From an uncultured Campylobacter sp. (GTDB lineage: Bacteria; Campylobacterota; Campylobacteria; Campylobacterales; Campylobacteraceae): a DNA stretch of 64,000 nucleotides. The first letter of the stretch is position 1. Each line of letters begins with the position of its first letter. Position numbers and translations under genes: made by a program. The stretch lies in the NCBI RefSeq assembly GCF_938039205.1, contig NZ_CALHVM010000023.1, positions 1-64,000 on the forward strand. Reading direction: 5' to 3'. Positions 7,224-16,241 of this stretch are shown here, piece after piece. The notes under the pieces are model-generated. The model was given only the letters and a program-made list of their open reading frames with translations, had not been told where the DNA came from and ran no database searches.

Positions 7224-10199
7224 ATGAGTGATTCACGCATAGGAAGACGCTCGTTTTTGAAGCTTGCCGCTCTTGGTGCCGGTAGCACGATGGCATTTGG
7301 CGAAAACGAGACGTTTAGAAAGGCAACCAACGAGGAGATAAAAAATCCTTACGAAGGTTCAAAAAAGGTTAGAACGATTTGTTCTATTTGTTCGGCGGGT
7401 TGCGGTATAGAAGCCGAGGTAAAAGACGGAGTATGGGTACGCCAAGATATGGCTATGTATCACCCGATCTCTCAGGGTTCGCACTGCTCTAAGGGAATCG
7501 ATCAGATCGACCTTACGAAATCAAAACAACGCATCAAATTTCCGATGAAAAAAGTAAACGGAAAATGGGAGCGCATCAGCTGGGAACAAGCCGTAAACGA
7601 AATCGGCGACAAGATGCTACAAATCCGCAAAGAAGACGGTCCTGATAGCGTAGTTTTCTTGGGTTCGGCTAAATTTAACAACGAGCAGGCTTATTATTTC
7701 CGCAAATTTGCGGCGTTTTGGGGTACAAACAGCAACGATCACGTAGCACGCATTTGACATAGCGCAACAGTCGCCGGTGTGGCGAATACTTGGGGTTACG
7801 GCGCTATGACTAACCACTGCGGAGATATGGCTGCAAACTCGAAAGCTATCTTTATGATAGGCGCAAATTCGGCCGTAGCAAATCCCGTCGGCGGTATGAA
7901 GCATGCCCTTCAGGCTAAAGATAGAAATAACGCAAAGCTAATCGTTGCGGATCCGAATTTTACGAAATCTGCGGCAAAAGCAGACCTTTATCTAAGACAT
8001 CGTTCGGGAACGGACGTAGCGTTAATCTACGGATTAATCCACATCATCCTTAAAAACGGCTGGGAAGATAAGGAATTTTTAGAAAATAGAACTTACGGTA
8101 TAGACGAAATAAGAAAAGAGGCCGAGCACTGGACGCCTGAGGTAACTTCGGACGTTACGGGAGTACCTATAGATAGACTAATGCAAGCCGCACACATAAT
8201 GGCTCACAATAAACCGGGAACGGTTATCTGGGCGCTAGGTATCACTCAGCACTCCGTAGGCACGTCAAATACAAGAATTCTACCTATTATGCAGCTAATT
8301 TTAGGCAACATGGGTAAACCGGGCGGCGGCTGTAATATCCTACGCGGTCACGATAACGTCCAAGGCTCTACCGATATGTGCAATCTCTCGGATAGTTTGC
8401 CGATGTATTACGGGTTAGCGGATACTTCTTGGAAATACTATTGCAAAGGTTGGGGCGTTGATTACGACGAATTTATTAAAAGATTCGCGGTTTCTACGAA
8501 AGAACCTAAACAAGGCGGCGCTCCGGTAAAAAATACCGTATTTGAAGAGTATTTTTATCACGATCCGCAAAATCCGGAAGATAGAAACTGGAGAAACGAA
8601 AAGGGCTGGTCGCTGTCAAAATGGTGGCAGGGCGTCTTAAAAGAAGAAAAAACATATACTAGCGGTAAGCTTCGCGTTCTTTGGGTACAAGGAACCGGTC
8701 TAACTTCTATGGCGCACTTAACTAAAATTCAACAAGCCGTCGATAAATTAGACTTACTAGTCGTAGCCGAACCTTTCGTCAACGAGGTCACGATTTTAAG
8801 CGATAGAAAAGACGGAATTTATATCTTGCCGGTCGCTACCGCGTTTGAAAACGAGGGGCATTTAAGCTCTACGAATCGCTCCGGCCAGTGGAGAACTAAG
8901 GTAGTAGAACCGCTTTACGAGAGTAAGGGCGATCACGAAGTAATGTTCTTATTTGCTAAAAAATTCGGCTTTTACGACGAGTACGTAAAAGGCATGAAGA
9001 TGAAGACCGTAGATCATGAGCCAAAACAAGTTAAAGACGATTTCATATGGCCGGACGACGCTACCGACGAGATAGCTCGCATGGGTAAATCTATCGGTTA
9101 TACCGGTAGAACCGCCGAAATGTTTAGAAGACATCAGGCTAACTGGCAAAATTTCGATCCCGATACGCTAATGGGTATCGGCGGCGACGTAAAAGGCGAA
9201 TATTACGGCAAACCTTGGCCGGCATGGGACGAAAAACACCCCGGCACTCCGATACTTTACGACATGAGTAAACCTTATACAGAAGGCGGTAGCGGTTTTA
9301 GAAATCGTTTCGGCTTAGAACATAACGGCGTTAGTCAGCTAGCTAGCGAAGATACGACTTTAGTAGGATCAGACGTAAAAGGCGGCTATCCGCAAATAAC
9401 TAAAGAAAATATCGAAAAAGTCCTAGGCATAACCTTGACCGAAGAAGAGAAAAAATTAATGGGAGCCACTTGGAGCACCGATCACAGCGGTCTTATCCTA
9501 GAAAAATGCCGCGAAAAAGGCGTAGTGCCGTTTGGTAACGCAAGAGCTAGAATGATCGTTTGGGAATTCCTAGATCCGATCCCTAAACACCGTGAGCCTA
9601 TCCACTCTCCGCGCTGGGATCTCGTTCAGAAATATCCGACCTTTGACGATCAGGCTAGAAATTTCCGCGTCGAGACTAAATTTAAGTCCGAACAACAAGC
9701 AAAAGACTGGAGTAAGGAATTCCCTATCGTATTTAGCACATTGCGCGTAGTAAATTTAAGCGGCGCGGGAATGATAGAGCGAACGAGCAAGTATCTAGCG
9801 GCGATCACGCCTGAGATGTTTGCTAACGTCCATCCTGAGCTTGCCCTAAAATACGGCATCCAAGATCGCGATATGATGTGGATCCACTCTCCGCAAGGCA
9901 CTAAGATCAAGGTTCGTTGCTATCATACTCAGATGGTTACGCCGGACAGAATTTGTATGCCGTATAACTTCGCGGGCGTTATGCAAGGCGTGAGCCTAGA
10001 AGACCGCTATCCTGAGGGTACTAAGCCTTATACGATCGGCGAGAGCTTTAATACCGTAACAAACTACGGCTTTGATCCGGTTACTCAAATTTCAGAATTT
10101 AACGCAGGTCTTTGCCGCATAGAAAAAGCTGAAGAGAACACCTTTAAAACATCGTTTTATCACGAGTATGGCGAGAGAGACGCCCTAGGTAAAGAGTAA
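7224..10199 (+). CDS. fdhA: Formate dehydrogenase catalytic subunit, selenocysteine-containing
   Basis: Periplasmic molybdenum/tungsten-bis-MGD enzyme that oxidises formate to CO2. The gene must be read through an in-frame TGA at 7755-7757 (codon 178), giving 991 residues; without readthrough the reading frame breaks in two. The sequence around the TGA (HVAR-I-U-H-SATVAGVANTWG) matches the active-site selenocysteine-histidine of FdhN-type formate dehydrogenases. The N terminus is a Tat signal (GRRSFLKLAALGAG), followed by a 4Fe-4S motif (CSICSAGCG, later CSKG, about residues 53-90). Molybdopterin domains follow, with motifs such as GNMGKPGGG, and the C terminus contains the cofactor-binding 'TVTNYGFDP' region. 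fdhX lies 11 bases upstream and fdhB 10 bases downstream. The membrane subunit fdhC is not adjacent. Confidence 0.97.
7758..7792 (+). promoter_or_regulatory. SECIS element of fdhA
   Basis: Directly after the UGA at 7755-7757 is a hairpin with upper stem TCGCC (7771-7775), loop GGTGT and GGCGA (7781-7785). A lower CAA/TTG pairing (7765-7767 with 7790-7792) is possible. The loop begins 18 bases after the UGA and starts with GG-U as in the E. coli fdhF element, which is the distance and loop type that SelB recognises. Confidence 0.85.
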
Positions 10200-10209
10200 G
10201 GAGAGAAAA

Positions 10210-10770
10210 ATGGCAAGAATGAAATTTTTTGTAGATACTAATAGATGTATCAGCTGCTTTGGATGTCAAGTCGCCTGCTCTTCTGCTCACGAGCTTCCAG
10301 TTGGAATTTATAGAAGAAAGGTTATCACGCTTCACGATGGTATTGAGGGTAAAGAGGTCTCAACTACTATCGCGTGCCAACACTGCACCGACGCTCCTTG
10401 CGAGCAGGTGTGTCCGGTTGATTGTTTTTACATCAGAGCCGACGGTATCGTGCTTCACGATAAAAACAAATGCATCGGCTGCGGATACTGCCTATACGCA
10501 TGTCCGTTCGGCGCGCCGCAGTTTCCTAGAGACGGAGCATTCGGTATAAAAGGCGCTATGGATAAGTGCACCATGTGTGCGGGAGGCCCTGAGGAGACGA
10601 ACTCTCACGAGGAGCTTCATATGTACGGCCAAAACCGCATCTCAGAGGGCAAAGTCCCTATGTGCGCCGCCGTTTGCGCCACCAACGCGCTACTAGTAGG
10701 CGACGCCGCAGACGTGTCAAACGTATATCGCAAACGCGTTATGCTAAGACAAGCGGGCGCTACTATCTAA
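10210..10770 (+). CDS. fdhB: Formate dehydrogenase iron-sulfur subunit
   Basis: Electron-transfer subunit of formate dehydrogenase, carrying electrons from FdhA to the membrane cytochrome b. The 186-residue protein has four cysteine clusters typical of the HybA/FdhB/DmsB group: CISCFGCQVAC near the N terminus, CQHCTDAPCEQVCP, CIGCGYCLYACPFG and CTMC with a later CAAVC. Length is normal for a soluble beta subunit without a C-terminal membrane anchor. It has an AGGAGAG ribosome site 10 bases after fdhA and is followed by a strong terminator, so the operon here ends at fdhB. Its usual partner fdhC is at 49.6 kb. Confidence 0.95.
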   Translation: MARMKFFVDTNRCISCFGCQVACSSAHELPVGIYRRKVITLHDGIEGKEVSTTIACQHCTDAPCEQVCPVDCFYIRADGIVLHDKNKCIGCGYCLYACPFGAPQFPRDGAFGIKGAMDKCTMCAGGPEETNSHEELHMYGQNRISEGKVPMCAAVCATNALLVGDAADVSNVYRKRVMLRQAGATI

Positions 10771-10773
10771 CTC

Positions 10774-10802
10774 AAATTCGGGGGCGACTCGCTCCCGAAT
10801 TT
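10774..10802 (+). terminator. Terminator of the fdhXAB operon
   Basis: A 13-base stem (AAATTCGGGGGCG with CGCTCCCGAATTT, one G-U pair) with loop ACT, followed by a T-rich tail (CTTTC). It begins four bases after the fdhB stop codon. Confidence 0.8.
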
Positions 10803-10876
10803 TCTTTCAAATTTTACCTCTTAAATTTACCCAAATTTCAAAGTCGGATCAATCTGATAATCAAAAAAATAGCTTG

Positions 10877-10970
10877 TTGATAAGATTGATACTTGATAGC
10901 AGTTTTTATTTTCGCTAAAGTTTTGAAATGGTAAAATGGCCGCGTAAAACATATTTTATCGGAGTTTTTT
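10877..10970 (+). promoter_or_regulatory. Promoter region of the iron-uptake locus with three TTGATA repeats
   Basis: Three direct TTGATA hexamers occur at 10877-10882, 10886-10891 and 10893-10898. A TAAAAT -10-like element lies at about 10932-10937 and a CGGAG ribosome site before the ATG at 10971. Repeated GATA-type hexamers are the building block of Fur boxes, and the downstream genes are iron-uptake genes, so iron control is a reasonable inference. The match is not a canonical 19-base Fur box. Confidence 0.45.
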
Positions 10971-12935
10971 ATGAGCAAATTTTTAAAATTTATACTCGCG
11001 CTTTTTATCCCTTTTATGCTAAATGCAGCGGATACCGACTATGGCCCTGAGATACAGAGCATAAAAGATTCGTTCGTAAGCATTATGCAGCAGTATAAAG
11101 AGGGCAAGATCGACGAGGCAAAAACCGCTACGCAAAATGCGTATTTTGGGCATTTCGAAAACATCGAAGCGGCGATCAGGGTAAATTTGGGGCAGAAAAA
11201 AGCCTACTCGATGGAGTCTAAATTTGGCAAAATCCGCAAAGCCATCATCGCTAAAAAATCCGTAGAAGAGATACAAGCGATAATGGACGAGCTAAACAAA
11301 GAGATGGATGAGGTTTTGCCCGTCATAAACACCGGTCACAAGCTAGTGGGCGAGTACTCCGATCCTAAAAACGCAGACGCCGCGCAGACCGCTAAGGCTA
11401 CTGAGGCTAGCCAAACTACGGCGCAGCCTACAAGTAGCGCTACTATCGAGCCGCACTGGCAGGTGGTTTATAACGATATAAAAACAGCTCTTAGCGCTGC
11501 CGCAGCAGCCTACGAAAAGGGTGATAAAGACGCAGCAAAACAGCAGATAAACAACAAAGCCAAATTTGAGCTTTACCGCAACACGAAGCTAGAAGAGGCT
11601 ATCCGTAGATTTATAAACGGCGGTCAGGGCATCGACGGCGACATCCAAAAGCGAATGGGCTCGGCGATAATAGCGATAAACAACGACGTAGCAGTCGACG
11701 TGCTAAAGTCAAATTTGGACGAGCTTGACGCGCTGATATACGAAAACGTAGCCAAGCTGCCTATGGAGTCTGGCTCGCTAGCTACCAACGTGGTTTTGCC
11801 CGATAGCGCCGAGGATGACGCGGCTACTGATTTTGCGCCAGTCGTTGCAAACATAAAGGCAAAAATCGCCGACGCGATCAAACTTTACGCCGCAAAAGAC
11901 GTAGCTAAAGCTATGAGCGATGCTCAGGATATTTACTTCGACGAGTTCGAAGGTAGCGGCATGGAAAACAAAGTAGGCGCGATAGACGTCGGTCTAAAAA
12001 CCAAGATAGAAGGAAATTTCGGCGAAGTAGTCGCGCTGATGAAGGCGGGCGTGAGCGTCGAGAGACTTCAGCAAGCAGCCGATAATCTAGGCGCAAATTT
12101 AGACGCCGCGTTAGAAAAAACAAGCGGCAGCAGTTCGCCTTGGGCGCTATTTGTTTACGCGCTTACGATCATACTTCGCGAGGGATTTGAGGCGCTCATC
12201 ATCGTAGCGGCCGTCGTGGCGTATCTACTAAAAACCGGCAACGAAAAGCGCATGAGTATCGTTTACAGCTCGCTTGCCGTAGCGGTCGTGTTAAGCTTTG
12301 TTATGGCGTGGATTATGAATTTGATATTTGCGGGCGCTGCAGGTCAAAAAAGAGAGGTGATGGAGGGCGCGGTGATGCTTATTGCCGTGGGACTGCTCTT
12401 TTACGTCGGTTTTTGGCTACTTTCAAACGCGGGCGCGAAAAAATGGAGCAAATATATCCAAAGCCACGTCAGCGAGTCTATATCCGCAGGCTCTGCTAAG
12501 GCGCTTTGGTGGACGGTATTTTTAGCGGTATTTAGAGAAGGCGCGGAGACCGTGCTTTTCTATCAGGCGCTGATTTTTGACGCTAAAGATAGCGTGGGCT
12601 ACTCGATGATCGCGCTGGGATTTGTAGTGGGGCTAGTTGTCTTGCTTGTTACTTACTACGTGTTTAAAATTTTTGCTATAAAAATCCCGATTAAGCCGTT
12701 TTTCTTGGTCACTTCGGCGATCATTTTTTATATGTCGATCGTGTTTGTGGGCAAGGGGCTTATGGAGTTCGTCGAGGGTAAAATTTTCGTTCCGACCAAG
12801 ATCGAAGGCTTCCCGACTATCGAATGGCTAGGCATTTATCCGTACTACGAGAGCTTAGTACCGCAGACTATCATGATAGCAGCGCTAATCATCGGCGTGA
12901 TCATAATGAAAAAAAAGCAAGCCAAAGAGGCTTAA
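10971..12935 (+). CDS. FTR1-family iron permease with long periplasmic N-terminal domain
   Basis: Inner-membrane iron permease of the FTR1/EfeU family, 654 residues. It has a signal peptide (MSKFLKFILALFIPFMLNA), then a roughly 370-residue helical exported region made of repeated units (each around 'YEKGDKDAAKQQINNKAKFEL'). The seven-helix permease domain follows, with two REGxE iron motifs: LREGFEALIIV (about residue 402) and VFREGAETVLFY (about residue 521). This architecture and the adjacent P19 gene match the C. jejuni Cj1658-p19 locus. The repeated acidic domain probably handles iron before transport. A hairpin separates it from p19, which may set relative expression. Confidence 0.93.
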   Translation: MSKFLKFILALFIPFMLNAADTDYGPEIQSIKDSFVSIMQQYKEGKIDEAKTATQNAYFGHFENIEAAIRVNLGQKKAYSMESKFGKIRKAIIAKKSVEEIQAIMDELNKEMDEVLPVINTGHKLVGEYSDPKNADAAQTAKATEASQTTAQPTSSATIEPHWQVVYNDIKTALSAAAAAYEKGDKDAAKQQINNKAKFELYRNTKLEEAIRRFINGGQGIDGDIQKRMGSAIIAINNDVAVDVLKSNLDELDALIYENVAKLPMESGSLATNVVLPDSAEDDAATDFAPVVANIKAKIADAIKLYAAKDVAKAMSDAQDIYFDEFEGSGMENKVGAIDVGLKTKIEGNFGEVVALMKAGVSVERLQQAADNLGANLDAALEKTSGSSSPWALFVYALTIILREGFEALIIVAAVVAYLLKTGNEKRMSIVYSSLAVAVVLSFVMAWIMNLIFAGAAGQKREVMEGAVMLIAVGLLFYVGFWLLSNAGAKKWSKYIQSHVSESISAGSAKALWWTVFLAVFREGAETVLFYQALIFDAKDSVGYSMIALGFVVGLVVLLVTYYVFKIFAIKIPIKPFFLVTSAIIFYMSIVFVGKGLMEFVEGKIFVPTKIEGFPTIEWLGIYPYYESLVPQTIMIAALIIGVIIMKKKQAKEA

Positions 12936-12948
12936 ATTTGACGTTTCT

Positions 12949-12973
12949 AGCTTTCGCGGGTTGCCGCGAAGCT
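12949..12973 (+). terminator. Hairpin between FTR1 gene and p19
   Basis: Stem AGCTTTCGCGG with CCGCGAAGCT (one bulged T) and a four-base loop, followed by TAAAATAAA rather than a T run. It may act as an attenuator or a processing or stability hairpin in the operon rather than a full terminator. Confidence 0.45.
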
Positions 12974-13009
12974 TAAAATAAATTTACAAACTAATCTAAA
13001 GGAGAAAAC

Positions 13010-13531
13010 ATGAACAAATTTGTTAAAACAGCTTTGGCATTTAGCCTTGCTGCTTCAGTAGCCTTAGCAGGCGAGTTTCCTATCGGCGATCCGGTAGAAA
13101 TCAACGGTATGGAGATAGCTGCCGTTTATCTAGAGCCGATCGACATGGAGCCAAAAGGCATCGACCTAGCTCCTAGTAAAGCAGACATCCACCTAGAGGC
13201 CGACATCCACGCTATCGAGGGAAATAAAAACGGCTTTGCAGCCGGTGAGTGGATCCCTTATCTAAAAGTTAATTACGAGCTAAAAAACCTAGATAACGGC
13301 AAAGTTAAAAAAGGCACATTTATGCCTATGGTTGCTCAAGACGGCCCTCACTACGGCGCTAACCTAAAAATGGATACGGGCGTTGGCAACTACGAGCTAA
13401 AATTTCATATAGAAAATCCTGAAAAACAAGGCTTCGGTCGTCACGCAGACAAAGAAACGGGCGTAGGTAAATGGTTCGAGCCGTTTACCACGACCTATAA
13501 ATTCCAATATACCGGAGCGCCTGCTAAATAA
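13010..13531 (+). CDS. p19: P19 periplasmic iron-uptake protein (Tp34/P19 family)
   Basis: P19 is a periplasmic copper- and iron-binding protein that works with FTR1 in Campylobacter iron acquisition. The 173-residue protein has a clear signal peptide (NKFVKTALAFSLAASVALA) and the family's characteristic segments 'EINGMEIAAVYLEPI', 'LEADIHA', 'MVAQDGPHYGANL' and 'GFGRHAD', which supply the metal-binding Glu, Met and His residues. A strong AAGGAG ribosome site precedes the start. It sits between FTR1 and the DUF2318 gene exactly as in C. jejuni (Cj1658-Cj1660). Confidence 0.96.
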   Translation: MNKFVKTALAFSLAASVALAGEFPIGDPVEINGMEIAAVYLEPIDMEPKGIDLAPSKADIHLEADIHAIEGNKNGFAAGEWIPYLKVNYELKNLDNGKVKKGTFMPMVAQDGPHYGANLKMDTGVGNYELKFHIENPEKQGFGRHADKETGVGKWFEPFTTTYKFQYTGAPAK

Positions 13532-13538
13532 TTCGGGC

Positions 13539-13562
13539 TTAGAGCGGCTAAGTCCGCTCTAA
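13539..13562 (+). terminator. Terminator or attenuator after p19
   Basis: Nine-base stem TTAGAGCGG/CCGCTCTAA with loop CTAAGT, followed by ATTTTATT. It lies eight bases after the p19 stop, and the next gene starts 35 bases later. Partial termination would make p19 the most abundant product of the operon. Confidence 0.65.
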
Positions 13563-13596
13563 ATTTTATTCAAATTCTCAAATTACAGGGCTGATC

Positions 13597-14964
13597 ATGT
13601 CTATATATTTCGTCCAAGTTATCTCATCGTTACTGGGATTTGTCCTTTTTGCAGCGTTAAACAACGACAAAAAGAGCCTAAAAGCGCTGTTTCTACCCTC
13701 GGTTTTGGGTATCGCAGTAGGCATAGTCGTTTTTAAGATCGCTAGACTCACGCTTCACGACGCGGGCGTTAAAATGGTATTTGACGCGGCTACTTTGGTA
13801 TTTTTGCTAGTTAGCGCGCTTTGGATTTTTATCAAATTTAACCCTGCAAAGATGATAACGTTTTTCGCCTTAGGCGCAGGCTACGGCTTAACCTATGCTC
13901 ACGCTAGCGCGAATTTTCCGGTATTTGCAGGCGAGCTACTCGATACGCAGTCCATCATCAGCTTATTTTTGATGATATTTGCATTTTTGCTTTTACTGAT
14001 TTTATTTTTCGTCGTTTCAAATTTAAAAGAGTGCCTGTGCAAGCATGTCTTATGGACGTTTTCGCTTCTTTTTCTTGCAGTTTTGATAGTGCAAGCTATT
14101 TCAAACACGGGGCTTGAGTTTATGCGGGCGGGTATGATACCTACATATCCGTGGGCGCTCTCGCTCGTGGCTAAAGGCATTTACTATACGACGTTTGCGC
14201 AGTATTTTTTCATCTTTTCGGTTTTGATTTTGGCGGTTATAAATTTCAAAAAACGTCCGGCTCCGCTCGTAAAATCAGTCGTGGGCTCAAACAAATTTAG
14301 ATTTAACAACGCGGCTAGAAATTTCATGGCGACAAACTCCAAAAGCAGCATAGCTATCGTCGTTACGGCTCTTATTTTCGGGCTTTACTACGACCTGCAC
14401 GCGTCTAAGCCGCCTGAGATCTCAGACCCTATCATTGTTGAGCCCATAAACAACGAGTTTAAATTTGACGTCGAAAAACTCGCCGACAACGAACTTCACC
14501 GCTACGCCTATATAAACGACGAAGGCAGGGAGATAAGGTTTTTTCTTTTAAACCGCTTTTCAGACCGCGCTTCGCCGATCATCGTCTTTGACGCGTGCGC
14601 GATATGTGGCGATATGGGCTACGTCAAAAAGGGCGGCGATCTCATCTGCATCTCGTGCAATGTACGCATTTTCTTGCCATCAGTCGGCAAAGAGGGCGGC
14701 TGCAACCCGATACCTATGCCGTTTGAATTTGACGGCAAATTCGTAACCGTAACGCTTGATACCATCCAAAGCGGTGCGAACTATTTCTCAAAAGTCGTCG
14801 AAAAAATGGTGCTAGATCCGGTAAGCCGCAAGAAAGTAAGCAATATCGGCTCGAAATCTTATTTATACTACAACAGGACGTATTTCTTTGAAAACGAAAA
14901 AACTCAGGCGGAATTTGAAGCCAACCCTGAAAAATACGTCGATATAAACGGGACTTTAAAATGA
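13597..14964 (+). CDS. DUF2318 membrane protein of the P19 iron locus
   Basis: A 455-residue integral membrane protein with about eight predicted membrane segments in the first 240 residues and another near 255. A cytochrome/Fe-S-like DUF2318 domain follows: 'DACAICGDMGYVKKGGDLICISCNVRI' holds two CxxC pairs at about residues 331-352. The C terminus (YYNRTYFFENEKTQAEFEANPEKY) looks like a YHS-type metal-binding segment. It corresponds to Cj1660 in position and composition. It may take part in iron reduction or delivery with FTR1 and P19, but the reaction is not established. Its last codons overlap the next gene (ATGA). Confidence 0.85.
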   Translation: MSIYFVQVISSLLGFVLFAALNNDKKSLKALFLPSVLGIAVGIVVFKIARLTLHDAGVKMVFDAATLVFLLVSALWIFIKFNPAKMITFFALGAGYGLTYAHASANFPVFAGELLDTQSIISLFLMIFAFLLLLILFFVVSNLKECLCKHVLWTFSLLFLAVLIVQAISNTGLEFMRAGMIPTYPWALSLVAKGIYYTTFAQYFFIFSVLILAVINFKKRPAPLVKSVVGSNKFRFNNAARNFMATNSKSSIAIVVTALIFGLYYDLHASKPPEISDPIIVEPINNEFKFDVEKLADNELHRYAYINDEGREIRFFLLNRFSDRASPIIVFDACAICGDMGYVKKGGDLICISCNVRIFLPSVGKEGGCNPIPMPFEFDGKFVTVTLDTIQSGANYFSKVVEKMVLDPVSRKKVSNIGSKSYLYYNRTYFFENEKTQAEFEANPEKYVDINGTLK

Positions 14965-16241
14965 AAAATATGCAACTAAGGCTTATAAAAAGCTCGATCA
15001 CCGGCTCAAAGGTGCAAAAAGGTATGGCCTTTATCACCATACTTTTGGCGACGGTTTTGATCGCTTGTATGCTAAATATCACGCTAAAAATCGGCGATCA
15101 GATCGCTAGTGAGCTGCGAGGCTACGGCTCAAACATCGTCGTCTTGCCAAAGGGCGAAGCGCTAGCTATCGAGATCGAGGGCAAAAATTTCACCCCGCTA
15201 AAATCGCAAAACTACCTAAACGAAGAGGATTTGCATAAGGTAAAGGAAATTTTTTGGCGAAATAACATCGTGGCGTTTGCTCCGTTTTTAAACGGCGAGG
15301 TAAAAGACGCTAGCGGCGAAAAATACCAAATCACTGGCACTTGGTTTGATAAATTTGCAAACGTGGCCGACGAGCCCGAGTTTAAAACGGGCGTGAAAAC
15401 ACTATTTGGCTTTTGGGCGGTCGATGGCAAATGGATAGAAGATGACGATATGCAAAACGTACTCGTAGGCGAAAATTTAGCCGCGAAGCGAAATTTGAGC
15501 GTCGGCGGCGAGCTAAATTTAAACGGACATAACGTAAAAATCGCAGGCGTGCTAAAAGGAGCCGGTGAAGAGAGCTATAAGATCGTAACCTCGCTAAAGC
15601 TAGCTCAGGAGCTTCTAAATAAGCCCGGACAGTACTCAAAAGCCGAGGTTTCGGCGATGACGATCCCGGAAAACGACCTCTCCGTAAAAGCTAGGCGAAA
15701 TTTAGACAACCTAGATAGCGCCGAATACGATATGTGGTACTGCTCGGCCTATGTTAGCTCCATAGCCTATCAGATCGAGGAGAACTACGCGGGCGTCGCG
15801 GCAAAAGCGATGATGCAGGTAAGCGACGCTGAGAGTAATATCGTAAAAAAAATCCAAAGCCTAATGGGTATCGTTAGTGTTATCGCGCTTGCGGTCTCCT
15901 CTATCGGCATTACATCGCTGATGACTAGCGAAATTTACAGGCGTAAAAAAGAGATCGGCCTGCTAAAAGCCATAGGTGCGAGCAACTTTGAAATTTACGC
16001 TCTTTTTGCGAGCGAAAGCCTAGTCGTGGCGTTTTTCGCGGGCATTTTGGGAGCGTTTTTGGGTTACGCGCTAAGCTACATAATCGCTTACAGTATCTTT
16101 GGTTACGGCATCGGCATAGCGTGGATCGTGCTTCCGCTTAGTATCGCTTTTGCGCTTCTTATCTCGATCGCGGGCTCGCTCGTGCCGATGAGAAGCGTAG
16201 TTAAACTCTTGCCTGCGGAGGTGCTATATGATCGCAAATAA
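14961..16241 (+). CDS. FtsX/MacB-type ABC transporter permease
   Basis: A 426-residue permease of the MacB/LolC type: one membrane segment near residues 20-40, a large extracytoplasmic domain, then three membrane segments from about residue 290. The conserved FtsX segment 'SLMTSEIYRRKKEIGLLKAIGAS' precedes the second membrane helix, as usual in the family. It overlaps the DUF2318 gene by four bases and the next permease gene by 14 bases. Together with the following permease and ATPase it forms one transporter, equivalent to Cj1661-Cj1663. The substrate is unknown; the iron locus suggests a role in iron uptake or in supporting P19/FTR1. Confidence 0.88.
   Translation: MKNMQLRLIKSSITGSKVQKGMAFITILLATVLIACMLNITLKIGDQIASELRGYGSNIVVLPKGEALAIEIEGKNFTPLKSQNYLNEEDLHKVKEIFWRNNIVAFAPFLNGEVKDASGEKYQITGTWFDKFANVADEPEFKTGVKTLFGFWAVDGKWIEDDDMQNVLVGENLAAKRNLSVGGELNLNGHNVKIAGVLKGAGEESYKIVTSLKLAQELLNKPGQYSKAEVSAMTIPENDLSVKARRNLDNLDSAEYDMWYCSAYVSSIAYQIEENYAGVAAKAMMQVSDAESNIVKKIQSLMGIVSVIALAVSSIGITSLMTSEIYRRKKEIGLLKAIGASNFEIYALFASESLVVAFFAGILGAFLGYALSYIIAYSIFGYGIGIAWIVLPLSIAFALLISIAGSLVPMRSVVKLLPAEVLYDRK

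Noticed and set aside
7224..7757. A separate 177-residue Tat-signal protein ending before fdhA
   Set aside because: The TGA is at the active-site selenocysteine position with a SECIS hairpin, so this is the N-terminal part of FdhA.
10662..10880. 72-residue frame spanning the end of fdhB and its terminator
   Set aside because: It overlaps fdhB out of frame and runs through the terminator hairpin; Arg-rich shadow sequence.
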